From BB31 sp964582525 (lineage in GTDB: Bacteria > Pseudomonadota > Gammaproteobacteria > Beggiatoales > Beggiatoaceae), in NCBI GenBank assembly GCA_964582525.1, contig CAZOSP010000004.1:6542-70541 (forward strand): DNA of 64,000 bases, written 5' to 3'. The notes beneath the pieces are model-generated. The model had not been told where the DNA came from. It saw nothing but the letters and a program-made list of their open reading frames with translations, and did no database searches. Positions 18,932 through 27,576 of this stretch are shown piece after piece. Both the position numbers and the translations under genes were made by a program. Each line of letters opens with the position of its first letter. Within the stretch, counting starts at the first letter, position 1.

Positions 18932-20288
18932 CGTGACTCAACAAAAAAATTCGCGGGTATTTTATGCGCAAGGCTGGAATGCAGACTATCAGCTTGCAGA
19001 GCATGGCGAAGGTATTTTTGTCTTTGATGGCCAGGGTAAACGCTATTTAGATGCAATTGGCGGTACGCATTGCATCACACTCGGTTATGGTGTAGAAGAA
19101 ATTGCGCAAGCCATGGCGGCGCAAGCCATGAAAGTACCTTTCACCCACAAAGTACAATTTACCAATACGCCACAAGAAGAACTGGCAACTGCGGTCGTTG
19201 AAATAGCACCCGCAGGAATGAACCATGTGTTATTTGTGACTGGTGGTTCAACGGCAAATGAAATGGCAATGCAAATTGCTCGTTATTATCATTTAGTACG
19301 CAGCAATGAAAATAAATATCGCGTGATTGGACGCTGGCACAGTTATCACGGGCGCACCACTTCAACCTTATCAATGTCGGGCAGCTTGTTTGTCAAGCGC
19401 GAGGACATGCAGCCGTATCAATATGATTTTCCTCATATTCACGCGCCGCATTGCTATCAATGTCCGTTTTCGCGTAGCTATCCTGAGTGTCAACTGGCGT
19501 GTGCAACGGCATTGGCTGACACCATTGAGCGCGAAGGCGCGCAGACGATTGCCGCTTTCATTGCCGAGCCGATCATCGGTGGTGCCGGTAGCGCGATCGT
19601 GCCGCCGCCCGGTTATTACGAAAAAATCCGAGAAATTTGTGATGCTTACGACGTGTTGTTCATTGCTGAGGAAGTGGTCACCGGATTTGGACGCACGGGT
19701 AAAAATTTTGGCATTCAACACTGGGATGTGGTGCCAGATTTCCTCACTTCTGCCAAAGGTTTAAGCAGCGGCTACGCGCCTATGGGCTGTGTGATTTTGC
19801 ACGAAAAAATCACTGAAACCTTTTTCCATAGTCAACGTCAAGCCGTGCCAACCTTTGTCACTTATTCGGGGCATCCGATTAGTTGTGCGGCTGCGCTGGC
19901 TGTGCAAAAATATGTTAAAAAACATGATCTTGTGCAGCAGTGCGCAGCACGCGGCGAGTATTTGAAAAAGGCATTGCAACAACTGGCAGAAGGGGAAACT
20001 TTGATAGGCGATGTGCGCGGCAAGGGCTTGTTGCTGGGTGTTGAATTTGTGCAGGATCGCGCTACACATGAACCCATGCCACGTCATCTGCATTTTACCG
20101 AGACCTTAATTAAAAACGCTTTTGCCAATGGCTTAATGACACGCGGGCGTTTTGGCACGGGTACGCAAATCAACGGCGATCACATTTTACTGTCGCCGCC
20201 CTTCATTATTTCTGAGGCGGAATGTGATGAGCTGGTGGGATTATTGGCGCAGAGTATCATACAAGCCCGCGCTCAATGTGGCGTGTAG
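18924..20288 (+). CDS. Class III PLP-dependent aminotransferase
   Basis: 454 residues. The PLP-binding Lys278 lies in LTSAKGLSSGYAPMG. Other class III marks are LFVTGGSTANEMAMQIAR, HSYHGRTTSTLSMSG, FIAEPIIGGAGSAIVPP and LFIAEEVVTGFGRTGK. It should transfer an omega- or alpha-amino group between an amino donor and a keto acid; the donor cannot be named from sequence. A four-Cys cluster (CYQC ... YPEC ... C near residues 170-190) is unusual and could bind metal. The GTG at 18933 has a better-spaced AGAGGA than the ATG at 18924, so the true start may be three codons later. The 3' end lies close to a MoeB/ThiF gene. Confidence 0.88.
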   Translation: MLNVTQQKNSRVFYAQGWNADYQLAEHGEGIFVFDGQGKRYLDAIGGTHCITLGYGVEEIAQAMAAQAMKVPFTHKVQFTNTPQEELATAVVEIAPAGMNHVLFVTGGSTANEMAMQIARYYHLVRSNENKYRVIGRWHSYHGRTTSTLSMSGSLFVKREDMQPYQYDFPHIHAPHCYQCPFSRSYPECQLACATALADTIEREGAQTIAAFIAEPIIGGAGSAIVPPPGYYEKIREICDAYDVLFIAEEVVTGFGRTGKNFGIQHWDVVPDFLTSAKGLSSGYAPMGCVILHEKITETFFHSQRQAVPTFVTYSGHPISCAAALAVQKYVKKHDLVQQCAARGEYLKKALQQLAEGETLIGDVRGKGLLLGVEFVQDRATHEPMPRHLHFTETLIKNAFANGLMTRGRFGTGTQINGDHILLSPPFIISEAECDELVGLLAQSIIQARAQCGV

Positions 20289-20326
20289 AAAAATATACTT
20301 CAGACATTCATCACCCAGAGAAGACT

Positions 20327-21070
20327 ATGACTCCGCAGCAACAACAACGCTATGCCCGTCATATCGCGCTGCCGCATATCGGCATAGCGGGGCAAGAAAA
20401 ACTGCTTAATGCGCGTGTCCTGATTATCGGCATGGGCGGTCTTGGCGCGCCAGCTTCGATATATCTTGCCAGTGCCGGTATCGGACATTTAGTTCTCAGC
20501 GATTATGACCGCGTGGAATTGTCTAATTTGCAGCGGCAGATTGTGCATCAGCAAGATTCCATCGGCGAGCCTAAAGTCGCTTCAGCCAAGCAGCATTTGC
20601 TCAAGCTTAATCCGGATATTCATATCACCGGCTTGGATTATCAACTGGAAGAAGATGCGCTGTTGCAACAGGTGCAACTGGCAGATGTGGTGCTGGATTG
20701 TAGTGATAATTTTGCTACCCGCTTTGCCATTAATCGCGCTTGCGTTGAGGCGCGAACGCCGCTGGTATCGGGAGCGGCGATTCGCTATGAGGGGCAAATT
20801 AGCGTCTTTAAACCCGCGCAAGCGGACAGTCCTTGTTATCAATGCCTGTATCAAGATAGCGGCGTGGACGGCGATAGTTGCTCGCAAATCGGTATTCTCG
20901 CGCCCTTAGTCGGTGTCATTGGTAGCTTGCAGGCAATTGAGGCAATGAAAGTATTACTGAATGCGGGAGAGGATTTATGTGGACGTTTGCTGTTGGTGGA
21001 TGGGCTGACACAAGAATGGCGCAGCTTAAAAATTCGCAAGGACCCGGACTGCGCTGTTTGTTCGCAGTGA
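20327..21070 (+). CDS. MoeB/ThiF/HesA-family adenylyltransferase
   Basis: 247 residues from the ATG at 20327, chosen because AGAGAAG sits just upstream; a longer frame starts at 20276 inside the preceding gene. It has the E1-like ATP-binding motif LIIGMGGLGAPASIYLASAG, the NLQRQI segment (VELSNLQRQIVHQQ) and the Asp of DCSDNFATR. Two CxxC pairs (CYQC and CAVC) bind structural zinc. MoeB activates the MoaD C-terminus for molybdopterin synthesis and ThiF activates ThiS for thiazole synthesis; sequence alone does not separate them, and no moa or thi gene is adjacent. The region VSGAAIRYEGQISVF is typical of MoeB. Confidence 0.88.
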   Translation: MTPQQQQRYARHIALPHIGIAGQEKLLNARVLIIGMGGLGAPASIYLASAGIGHLVLSDYDRVELSNLQRQIVHQQDSIGEPKVASAKQHLLKLNPDIHITGLDYQLEEDALLQQVQLADVVLDCSDNFATRFAINRACVEARTPLVSGAAIRYEGQISVFKPAQADSPCYQCLYQDSGVDGDSCSQIGILAPLVGVIGSLQAIEAMKVLLNAGEDLCGRLLLVDGLTQEWRSLKIRKDPDCAVCSQ

Positions 21071-21240
21071 GGGCTTGCAAGGTAACCTGAAATAATACTT
21101 TTCTTTTTGCTTATCAATCATTATTCTTTGTAATATATTGTCACGCATTGTTCACAGTATGCTCCATGCGCTGACTAATGTGCTGATACTTAATAAAAAA
21201 AATGCTGTCGCTTTACTCACCACCGCAGGAGATAACTATT

Positions 21241-22115
21241 ATGCAAGGCTTCGATTTTTCCCGCTTACTTGTAAAAACGCGCTTACACTTATTCATCGGC
21301 AGCCTAATGTTGGTGAGCAGCTTGACCCTACAGGCGCGAGAAAGTCTAGTGCTGGGTGTGCATCCTTACATTACGGCACAGCAAATCGTTGATAAATTCA
21401 CGCCGTTAGCCACTTATTTGGCGCAGGCATTAGGTCAACCCGTCGAAATTCGCGTTGCTAAAGATTATGTGGCGCATATTGAAGCGGTTGGTAATGATGC
21501 GGTGGATATTGCCTATATGGGACCTTCTTCTTATGTGGAATTGTCTAAAAAACATGCCAATCCACCATTGGCACGTTTACAGATCAACGCTAAACCGACT
21601 TTTCGCGGTGCTTTGATCATCAATGCAAACAGTCCTTTCAAAACATTAAGCGAGCTTAAAGGTAAGCGTTTTGCCTTCGGTGCTACACATTCCACCATGA
21701 GTCATCTTGTGCCACGTTATATGCTGCATGAAGCGGGTTTGGCTGACGATGTGCAACAACGACATGAGTTTCTCGGTAATCATGACAGCGTGGCTTTGGC
21801 GGTTTTGATGGGTGAATTTGACGTAGGTGCGGTAAAAGAAGCGGTGTACTACAAATACCAAAAGCAAGGCTTAAAATTATTACAATGGACACCGGATATT
21901 TCTGAGCATTTGTTTGTTGCCAGTCAACACTTATCCGCAGACGAGGTGAAGCTATTCGCCAAGCCATGTTTAAGCTCAGTGAGCTGCCGCAGGGAGAGAT
22001 GATTTTGCATTCCATTAAAACAACCATCACCACATTAGTCCCGGTGCAAACCGAAGACTATGACAATTTGCGCGAAATTTTGGCTACACTAAAAGCCGCA
22101 GGTATTCCCGAATAA
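21241..22115 (+). pseudogene. PhnD-like phosphonate/phosphite-binding protein, one-base frameshift
   Basis: A periplasmic substrate-binding protein of the PhnD family. It has a signal peptide ending near LMLVSSLTLQA, then LVLGVHPYITAQQIVDKFTPLATYL, VDIAYMGPSSYVEL and GKRFAFGATHSTMSH. The first frame stops at 22000-22002 (LFAKPCLSSVSCRRER), but inserting one base in the AA of GTGAAGCT at about 21950 restores DEVKAIRQAMFKLSELP, continuing through TLVPVQTEDYDNLREIL to a TAA at 22113-22115. The restored product is about 291 residues. The lesion may be natural or a sequencing error. The restored stop overlaps the next ATG (TAATG), which strongly suggests the intact frame was functional with the SpoIIE phosphatase. 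No ABC permease or ATPase is nearby, so it is probably a sensor component. Confidence 0.85.
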
Positions 22116-23530
22116 TGCAATATAGACGAATCCTTTGGAGGCTTTTAATGCCCGACTCTTTTTTGGCGCGTCAACGTCGTTTATTGATGTTGTTTATGAT
22201 TATTTTGCTCTCTTTCATGGTGCTTGCCGGCACCCTGATTACTGCTCATCAGCGTGATTTATTGCTTAAGGATGAACATCAACGCGCACAATTAGAACTC
22301 GATTTAATTTCGCAATTTATTTCAGAAGCTTTTTTGCGCCGCGATTATGCCGCGGTCAACCAATTTTTACGCAACTGGAGCGAGCAGCGCGTGCATATCG
22401 TGAATTTAAGCGCGACCCTGAAAAATGGTTTTGAATTAATTAATTATCAACGCAAAACCCCCGCGCCGCACACCTTTCCGCTGCACACAACGCTGACTTT
22501 TTCTAGCGGCAACAGCATTACTTTATCTATCAACAACGACATGCAGGCTATTGAAATCATTATCCGCGACTTAAATCGACAGCTTGTGCTGATGTTCACC
22601 GCTGTCGTTGTGGTTTTAGGGGCGGTTCTGTGGTGGGTATTAACCTACATCGCCTTAAATCCCATGAGCGCCGAAATCCGCCAGCGCACCGGCGAACTCA
22701 CTGAAGCCATAGAAGAAAACCTGCGCATGGGTGCGGAACTGCAAGTCAGCCGTCGATTGCAAAGAATGGTTTTGCCCACCGAAGAAGAACTTATTAAAAT
22801 CAAAGATTTAGATATTTCCTGCTTCATGGAGCCGGCAGAAGAAGTGGGCGGTGATTATTATGATGTGCTGGAGTGTGACGGGCATGTCAAAATTGGCATT
22901 GGCGACGTGACTGGACACGGTTTAGAAAGCGGTGTGCTGATGCTCATGGTGCAAATGGCGGTGCGTACCCTGTTAGCCAACAAGGTCAGAGACCCAAAAA
23001 CTTTCATGCAGGTACTCAATGACGTGGTTTTTGACAATGTTCAGCGCATGAAAAGCGACAAAAATCTCACCCTTTCTTTGCTCGACTATTATGCCGGGCG
23101 CGTGGCTTTTACCGGGCAGCACGAAGAAATTCTTGTGGTACGCGCCGATGGCACAACCGAGCGCATTGACACCATAGATTTAGGGTTCATGGTCGGTTTA
23201 GAAAAAGACATTAGCCAATTTGTCGCGCAAGCAGAATTGGTACTGGAAGCAGGAGACGGCATCGTGCTGTACACCGATGGCTTAACCGAAGCACGCAATA
23301 CAAAAAAACAGGGCTACAGCGTAGAACGCCTATGTGAAATCGTCAGCAGCCATTGGCACTTATCAGCAAAATCTATACAGCAAGCTGTTATCAGCGATTT
23401 ACATCAATTTATCGGTGCGCAAAAACTGCTTGATGATGTCACTCTGCTCATATTAAAACAAAAAGAATCACCCGCAGCCTCAGTTTTTTTCACTAAAAAT
23501 CAAGTCAACCCATCGGTTGTGCTGCATTAA
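22115..23530 (+). CDS. Membrane SpoIIE-type PP2C serine phosphatase
   Basis: 471 residues. TM1 (about 25-48, LMLFMIILLSFMVLAGT), a periplasmic stretch of about 100 residues, and TM2 (about 155-182, LVLMFTAVVVVLGAVLWWVL) lead into a linker and the PP2C domain. Its metal-binding motifs are EEVGGDYYDVLE, GIGDVTGHGLESGVLMLM and VLYTDGLTEARN. Such proteins dephosphorylate anti-anti-sigma (STAS) partners. The ATG overlaps the restored PhnD stop by one base, so the two form a coupled unit: a periplasmic binding protein reporting to a membrane phosphatase. No STAS or RsbW-type gene is in the window. The gene ends inside a repeat-rich spacer. Confidence 0.9.
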   Translation: MQYRRILWRLLMPDSFLARQRRLLMLFMIILLSFMVLAGTLITAHQRDLLLKDEHQRAQLELDLISQFISEAFLRRDYAAVNQFLRNWSEQRVHIVNLSATLKNGFELINYQRKTPAPHTFPLHTTLTFSSGNSITLSINNDMQAIEIIIRDLNRQLVLMFTAVVVVLGAVLWWVLTYIALNPMSAEIRQRTGELTEAIEENLRMGAELQVSRRLQRMVLPTEEELIKIKDLDISCFMEPAEEVGGDYYDVLECDGHVKIGIGDVTGHGLESGVLMLMVQMAVRTLLANKVRDPKTFMQVLNDVVFDNVQRMKSDKNLTLSLLDYYAGRVAFTGQHEEILVVRADGTTERIDTIDLGFMVGLEKDISQFVAQAELVLEAGDGIVLYTDGLTEARNTKKQGYSVERLCEIVSSHWHLSAKSIQQAVISDLHQFIGAQKLLDDVTLLILKQKESPAASVFFTKNQVNPSVVLH

Positions 23531-23534
23531 ATCC

Positions 23535-23742
23535 GGATGTTACGCAAAAGCTTCTTTTGCATGGGGTTTTGAAGCATTCGCGTTTGCGCCGCAAAAAGAT
23601 GTGGCGCGAACCCTACAAGTCTGCCTGAAACCTGCACTCAGGGACATTTTTAAGTACTTAAAATACAAGCAGTTAGATGAAAATTGATAAAGCAAAAAAT
23701 GCAGTTTCTGGCAGCTATGAATATCAATCTATAGCATTTATG
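23535..23742. repeat. Dispersed palindromic repeat cluster (C-type)
   Basis: It contains GCATTCGCG...GCCGCAAAAAGATGTGGC (23574-23615) followed by a downstream module with TTTTTAAGTACTTAAAATAC. The same composite recurs at 43428-43600 and, shorter, at 30063-30135. A frame that begins at 23677 lies inside this repeat, which argues against it as the start of the next gene. Confidence 0.7.
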
Positions 23743-24258
23743 AATGATCAATCCCATTGCTGGCAGCACTATCAAATAGGCTTGCTGGGCATATTCTGCC
23801 TATTCATCGCCGCCTGTGCGCAACTCCCCGCGTCTCCCGAAACAGCAACAGCGCAAAATGTCCCCGGACTACAAACCGAGCGCGGCTTAATTATTACCAT
23901 GGAGGCGATTTTTTTCGATTTCGACAGTGCCGAACTGAACGCCGCGGCACGCAAAAAAATCGCCAGCCTCGCCCAGCTTCTTAAGCAAGAAAATAACAAT
24001 TACATTATCGGCATTGATGGCTACACCGACATCATCGGGCAGGAAGATTACAACTTGAACCTGTCTAAACTACGCGCCGACAGCGTTAAAGCCGCATTTA
24101 TCGCTGCCGGAATCACGCCCGAACGATTAGACAGCAAAGGCTTTGGGCAATCCGATCCGATTGCCGACAACAGCACCCTAAGCGGACGACAACAAAATCG
24201 GCGGGTAGAAATCCTCATATTGCAACCCTCAGAAATTCAACGCAAGGACGATTTTTGA
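23743..24258 (+). CDS. OmpA-family lipoprotein
   Basis: 171 residues from the ATG at 23743. This start gives a clean lipoprotein signal (GLLGIFCLFIAAC, lipid on the Cys at about 26), whereas a longer frame from 23677 is repeat-derived. The C-terminal OmpA-like peptidoglycan-binding domain has FFDFDSAELNAAARKKI, DGYTDIIGQEDYN and GFGQSDPIADN with NRRVEI. It is probably anchored in the outer membrane and holds peptidoglycan. Its TGA overlaps the TTG start of rsmJ. It follows the SpoIIE phosphatase after 210 bp. Confidence 0.88.
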   Translation, partial: NDQSHCWQHYQIGLLGIFCLFIAACAQLPASPETATAQNVPGLQTERGLIITMEAIFFDFDSAELNAAARKKIASLAQLLKQENNNYIIGIDGYTDIIGQEDYNLNLSKLRADSVKAAFIAAGITPERLDSKGFGQSDPIADNSTLSGRQQNRRVEILILQPSEIQRKDDF

Positions 24259-25049
24259 CGCGCAGCCACTTATGCGTGTGCGCAGCGCGAGCCACTGATG
24301 CCGAACACGCACAACACCTCAGCCAGCAATTAAAATATCCCTATTGTGACAATTGCGCTGCCGCCGCACAACAGAGCGACTGGTTACTGCATTTTTCCGC
24401 GCAAGGCTTAAGTTTGCAAGAAAATCACAGCAACACTCAGCTTCGCGTCGATTTTATCAGCGGCAAATCAGCCCATCGGCGGCGTTACGGCGGCGGACGC
24501 GGACAACCCCTAGCCCGCGCCGTAGGCTTAAAAGCCGCACACACGCCGAGCCTGATTGATGCCACCGCCGGCTTAGGGCGCGATGCCTTTGTGCTTGCCA
24601 GTCTCGGCTGTACGGTGCAACTTATTGAACGCTCACCGATTATCGCCGCTCTACTGGCTGACGGCTTGCGGCGTGCGCAAGCCGACCCTGAGATCGGCGA
24701 TTGGGTTGCGCAGCGTTTAGCCTTACATCAGGGCGACGCATTCGCCTATTTGCAACAACGCACACTTGCCCAATTTCCCGAAGTGATTTACCTTGATCCC
24801 ATGTACCCGGCACGCAAAAAAACCGCGCTGGTAAAAAAAGACATGCGCTTGCTTCAGCAGCTTCTCGGACAAGATGAAGACAGCCCAGATGAAGACAGCC
24901 CAGCCCTGTTGGAGATGGCTTTACAGCGAGCGCGGCGGCGGGTAGTGGTGAAACGTCCCAAAGCTGCGCCGCCACTGAGTACGCACCCCCCGGATGTGAG
25001 TATTTCCAGCAAAAACACCCGTTTTGATATTTATTTGATGCACTTGTAG
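24255..25049 (+). CDS. rsmJ: 16S rRNA (guanine-N2)-methyltransferase RsmJ
   Basis: 264 residues. RsmJ (YhiQ) makes m2G1516 in 16S rRNA. Diagnostic segments are RVDFISGKSAHRRRYGGGRGQPLARAVGL, DATAGLGRDAFVLASLGC for SAM binding, IERSPIIAALLADGL, VIYLDPMYPARKKTALVKKDMR for the catalytic DPMYP loop, and the C-terminal RVVVKRPKAAPPL. The only in-frame start that covers the N-terminus is a TTG at 24255, overlapping the preceding stop. A perfect 15-bp tandem duplication at 24873-24902 adds one extra copy of DEDSP in a surface loop, apparently without breaking the gene. Confidence 0.9.
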   Translation: MTRSHLCVCAARATDAEHAQHLSQQLKYPYCDNCAAAAQQSDWLLHFSAQGLSLQENHSNTQLRVDFISGKSAHRRRYGGGRGQPLARAVGLKAAHTPSLIDATAGLGRDAFVLASLGCTVQLIERSPIIAALLADGLRRAQADPEIGDWVAQRLALHQGDAFAYLQQRTLAQFPEVIYLDPMYPARKKTALVKKDMRLLQQLLGQDEDSPDEDSPALLEMALQRARRRVVVKRPKAAPPLSTHPPDVSISSKNTRFDIYLMHL

Positions 25050-25159
25050 CAGCTATTGCGTATTTAGGTGAGAGGGATAGGTGATAGTCTCTGTGGTTTA
25101 AACGGCTCTCTAGGAATTTGTGTTGCAATCTTGGGTGCAAAGCGAGTGCTAAAGCGGAT

Positions 25160-25195
25160 AAATTTTTGGCAGCACTCCGGACGGAAGTGCTGTCT
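25160..25195. repeat. Strong hairpin between rsmJ and prs
   Basis: GGCAGCACTCC and GGAAGTGCTGTC pair around a short GACG loop. It lies between two convergent genes. There is no T-run on either side, so it may be an RNA-stabilising or attenuator-like structure rather than a simple terminator. Confidence 0.4.
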
Positions 25196-25295
25196 CATTG
25201 ATTAAACTCTATTCACTCCAACACAGCTCTTCCTGAAGAGTCTTATTTTTGCGAGCTGCCTTGCCACAGGTGCGTAAAACCTGTCTGCTTTTCAT

Positions 25296-26234
25296 TCAAT
25301 CCATGAATAAAGAACTGACAGATTCTTCTTCACTGATGCGTCGTATGGTTTCTGCTAACATTTCTGCAATACTGAGTTGACGTATTTTAGGGCAGCTTTG
25401 CGCTGCTGGACTTAATGGAATGGTGTCTGTGACAACCAGCTCATCAAGCTGTGAATTGTTAATATTATCAATAGCTTTGCCGGATAACACCGGGTGCGTA
25501 CAATAAGCCATCACTTGTGCTGCGCCATGTTCTTTTAAGGCTTGCGCGGCGTGGCATAGAGTGCCAGCGGTATCCACAAGATCGTCAATCAGCACGCAGG
25601 TTCTATCGCGCACGTCACCAATAATGTGCATCACTCTCGCTTCGTTAGGGCGCGGACGGCGTTTGTCAATAATTGCCAAGTCTGCGTCATCAAGCTGTTT
25701 TGCTAAAGCGCGGGCGCGCACTACACCGCCGACATCGGGCGACACGACCATCAAATTAGGGTGTTTTTTCTTCCAAACATCGCCCAGCAATACCGGGGAT
25801 GCGTAGATATTATCGACCGGCAAATCAAAAAAACCTTGAATTTGATCAGCATGTAAATCCATCGTCAAGACGCGATCAGTGCCAACACTGGTAATCATAT
25901 TGGCGACCACTTTGGCGGTAATCGGGACACGCGCAGAACGCGGGCGGCGATCTTGGCGCGAATAACCAAAATAAGGAATCACGGTGGTGACACGCGCAGC
26001 CGAAGCGCGGCGCACTGCGTCAACCAAAACCAAGATTTCCATCAGGTGATCATTGGCGGGGGAACAGGTGGGTTGGATGATGAAAACGTCTTTACCACGC
26101 ACGTTTTCCATGATTTCCACAAAAATTTCGCCGTCGCTAAAGCGACCTACAGTGGCACGTCCTAGCGGCATGTTCAAATGCGTCGCTACTGACTGGGCAA
26201 GCATTGGATTGGCACTACCTGTAAAAACAATCAT
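25296..26234 (-). CDS. prs: Ribose-phosphate pyrophosphokinase
   Basis: 312 residues from the ATG at 26234, which aligns with the usual start (MIVFTGSANPMLAQSVA); a TTG-initiated frame from 26288 adds an unlikely leader. It makes PRPP from ribose 5-phosphate and ATP for nucleotide, His and Trp synthesis. Motifs are GRFSDGEIFVEIMENVRGKD, STC-like PTCSPANDHLMEIL, YFGYSRQDRR, DLHADQIQGFFD and the PRPP-binding loop VLIDDLVDTAGTLCHAA. It follows tRNA-Gln and ispE in the same direction, a common gammaproteobacterial order. The usual downstream rplY is absent. Confidence 0.96.
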   Translation of the reverse strand: MIVFTGSANPMLAQSVATHLNMPLGRATVGRFSDGEIFVEIMENVRGKDVFIIQPTCSPANDHLMEILVLVDAVRRASAARVTTVIPYFGYSRQDRRPRSARVPITAKVVANMITSVGTDRVLTMDLHADQIQGFFDLPVDNIYASPVLLGDVWKKKHPNLMVVSPDVGGVVRARALAKQLDDADLAIIDKRRPRPNEARVMHIIGDVRDRTCVLIDDLVDTAGTLCHAAQALKEHGAAQVMAYCTHPVLSGKAIDNINNSQLDELVVTDTIPLSPAAQSCPKIRQLSIAEMLAETIRRISEEESVSSLFMD

Positions 26235-26354
26235 TCTGTGGTTGATGTGTTTGCCGGAATTCCGGTGTACGCTAATTGGTTTGAGCAAGGTCGTCTCTAC
26301 TTAATCGTTAAGGCTTCGGTTAGTAGTCGTTTATGCAGATGTGACTGGAAGAAA

Positions 26355-26429
26355 TGGCTGGGGTGGTAGGATTTGAACCTACGGTACACGGGATCAAAAC
26401 CCGCTGCCTTACCGCTTGGCTACACCCCA
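26355..26429 (-). tRNA. tRNA-Gln (anticodon TTG)
   Basis: 75 bases on the minus strand, starting TGGGGTGTAGCCAAGCGG and including an encoded 3' CCA. The anticodon loop reads TTTTGAT, giving TTG. The acceptor arms TGGGGTG / CACCCCA and the GTTCAAATC T-loop are intact. It sits between ispE and prs, a conserved arrangement. Confidence 0.97.
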
Positions 26430-26466
26430 AGGTGTCCTCTGTTTACGAGCGTAAGTGAGGGAGAGA

Positions 26467-27318
26467 TTATAACAGCTTTTGTAAAACAGGTGAAATATTT
26501 AAGCCTTGAACCAAGTAACTTTGCCATTTTTTAGGCATCTGTTGCAAGGCGGCTTGAGCTGCTGCTGCTTGTTGAAAAACGCCAAACACGCAAGCTCCAG
26601 TACCCGTTAGACGCGCTCTACTAAACTTTTTTAGGTTGACTAGTGCGTCTTTAACTTCTTGATAAGCTTGACAAACAACGGCTTCGCAATCATTTTGCGT
26701 GGTCTCTAACAAGCTATCCAGTTCAACAAAGCGCGGCATTATTATAGCTTTTGTATCTCTTGTCAAGTCTTGATGTTGAAAAATAATGCGGGTAGAAATT
26801 TCGCAGTTGGGACGCAGGATTAAGTAGTAAGGTGTTGCTAATTGTTCTATGGGGAAAAATTGCTCGCCGACACCGGTTGCCCAAGTCGCTTTGCCATGCA
26901 GAAATACAGGGACATCGGCGCCCAGTTGTAAACCTAATTGGGCTAATTGCGCGGGCGAGTAATGCAATTGCCACATCTGATTGAGTGCCAGCAGCGTTGT
27001 CGCCGCATCAGAGCTGCCGCCACCCAAACCGCCGCCGCTCGGAATACGTTTTTCTAGCCAAATATCAACACCTTGCTGACAGGCGGCGGCGTTTTGCAGT
27101 AATTTCGCCGCTCGCACGATTAAATTATCCGAGGCTGCTACGCCCGGTAATGCGGTGTGCAGCACAATGTCTTTATCGGGGCGCGTTTCAAAGATTAAAT
27201 CATCTTGTAAATCAATAAATTGAAACAAGGTTTGCAGGTCATGATAGCCATCTGCACGACGACCGGTAATGTGTAAAAACAAATTGAGTTTAGCGGGTGC
27301 AGACCAGATTTCACACAT
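26467..27318 (-). CDS. ispE: 4-diphosphocytidyl-2-C-methyl-D-erythritol kinase
   Basis: 283 residues. A GHMP kinase of the MEP isoprenoid pathway that phosphorylates the 2-hydroxyl of CDP-methylerythritol. It has SAPAKLNLFLHITGRRADGYHDLQT at the start, the ATP loop KRIPSGGGLGGGSSDAATTLLALN, LGADVPVFLHG and the C-terminal ARLTGTGACVFGVF. AGGAA lies 9 bp before the ATG. It is followed in the same direction by tRNA-Gln and prs. The usual upstream lolB is absent; a divergent kinase gene occupies that position. Confidence 0.96.
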   Translation of the reverse strand: MCEIWSAPAKLNLFLHITGRRADGYHDLQTLFQFIDLQDDLIFETRPDKDIVLHTALPGVAASDNLIVRAAKLLQNAAACQQGVDIWLEKRIPSGGGLGGGSSDAATTLLALNQMWQLHYSPAQLAQLGLQLGADVPVFLHGKATWATGVGEQFFPIEQLATPYYLILRPNCEISTRIIFQHQDLTRDTKAIIMPRFVELDSLLETTQNDCEAVVCQAYQEVKDALVNLKKFSRARLTGTGACVFGVFQQAAAAQAALQQMPKKWQSYLVQGLNISPVLQKLL

Positions 27319-27357
27319 GTCAAAATTCCTTTTTTAACACAGATAGTTAGATTCCCT

Positions 27358-27477
27358 TTATAGCCCACCAGACAATCTTAACAAAAAATCCCCTTGTGGC
27401 AGATCGGAAAAGCTCATGGCTAACAGCATATCAGCAGTTGAAGTTACCTTTTTCAAAGTTTTCAGAATAATAGGCAT
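27358..27477 (-). CDS. Possible 39-residue leader ORF upstream of ispE
   Basis: ATG at 27477 with AAAGG 8 bp upstream, encoding MPIILKTLKKVTSTADMLLAM and ending LSGGL. It is in the same direction as ispE, 39 bp ahead of it. I recognise no family. Short length and no second copy make it uncertain. Confidence 0.2.
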   Translation of the reverse strand: MPIILKTLKKVTSTADMLLAMSFSDLPQGDFLLRLSGGL

Positions 27478-27514
27478 TTCATAAACCTTTCATATTCTTT
27501 TTATATCCTTGTCC

Positions 27515-27536
27515 GTTGCTTGCGTGTGCAAGCAAC
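27515..27536. promoter_or_regulatory. Perfect 9-bp hairpin upstream of the CBS kinase
   Basis: GTTGCTTGC-GTGT-GCAAGCAAC, 40 bp before the ATG at 27577. It could be an operator dyad or an RNA hairpin in the leader. Confidence 0.4.
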
Positions 27537-27576
27537 CCCGCATACCGCCAATGTCGGCTTAACTCTGGATAAGAAT

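Noticed and set aside
23677..23742. Upstream extension of the OmpA-like lipoprotein
   Set aside because: The extension is encoded by a dispersed repeat also found at 43.5 kb, and the downstream ATG gives a proper lipoprotein signal.
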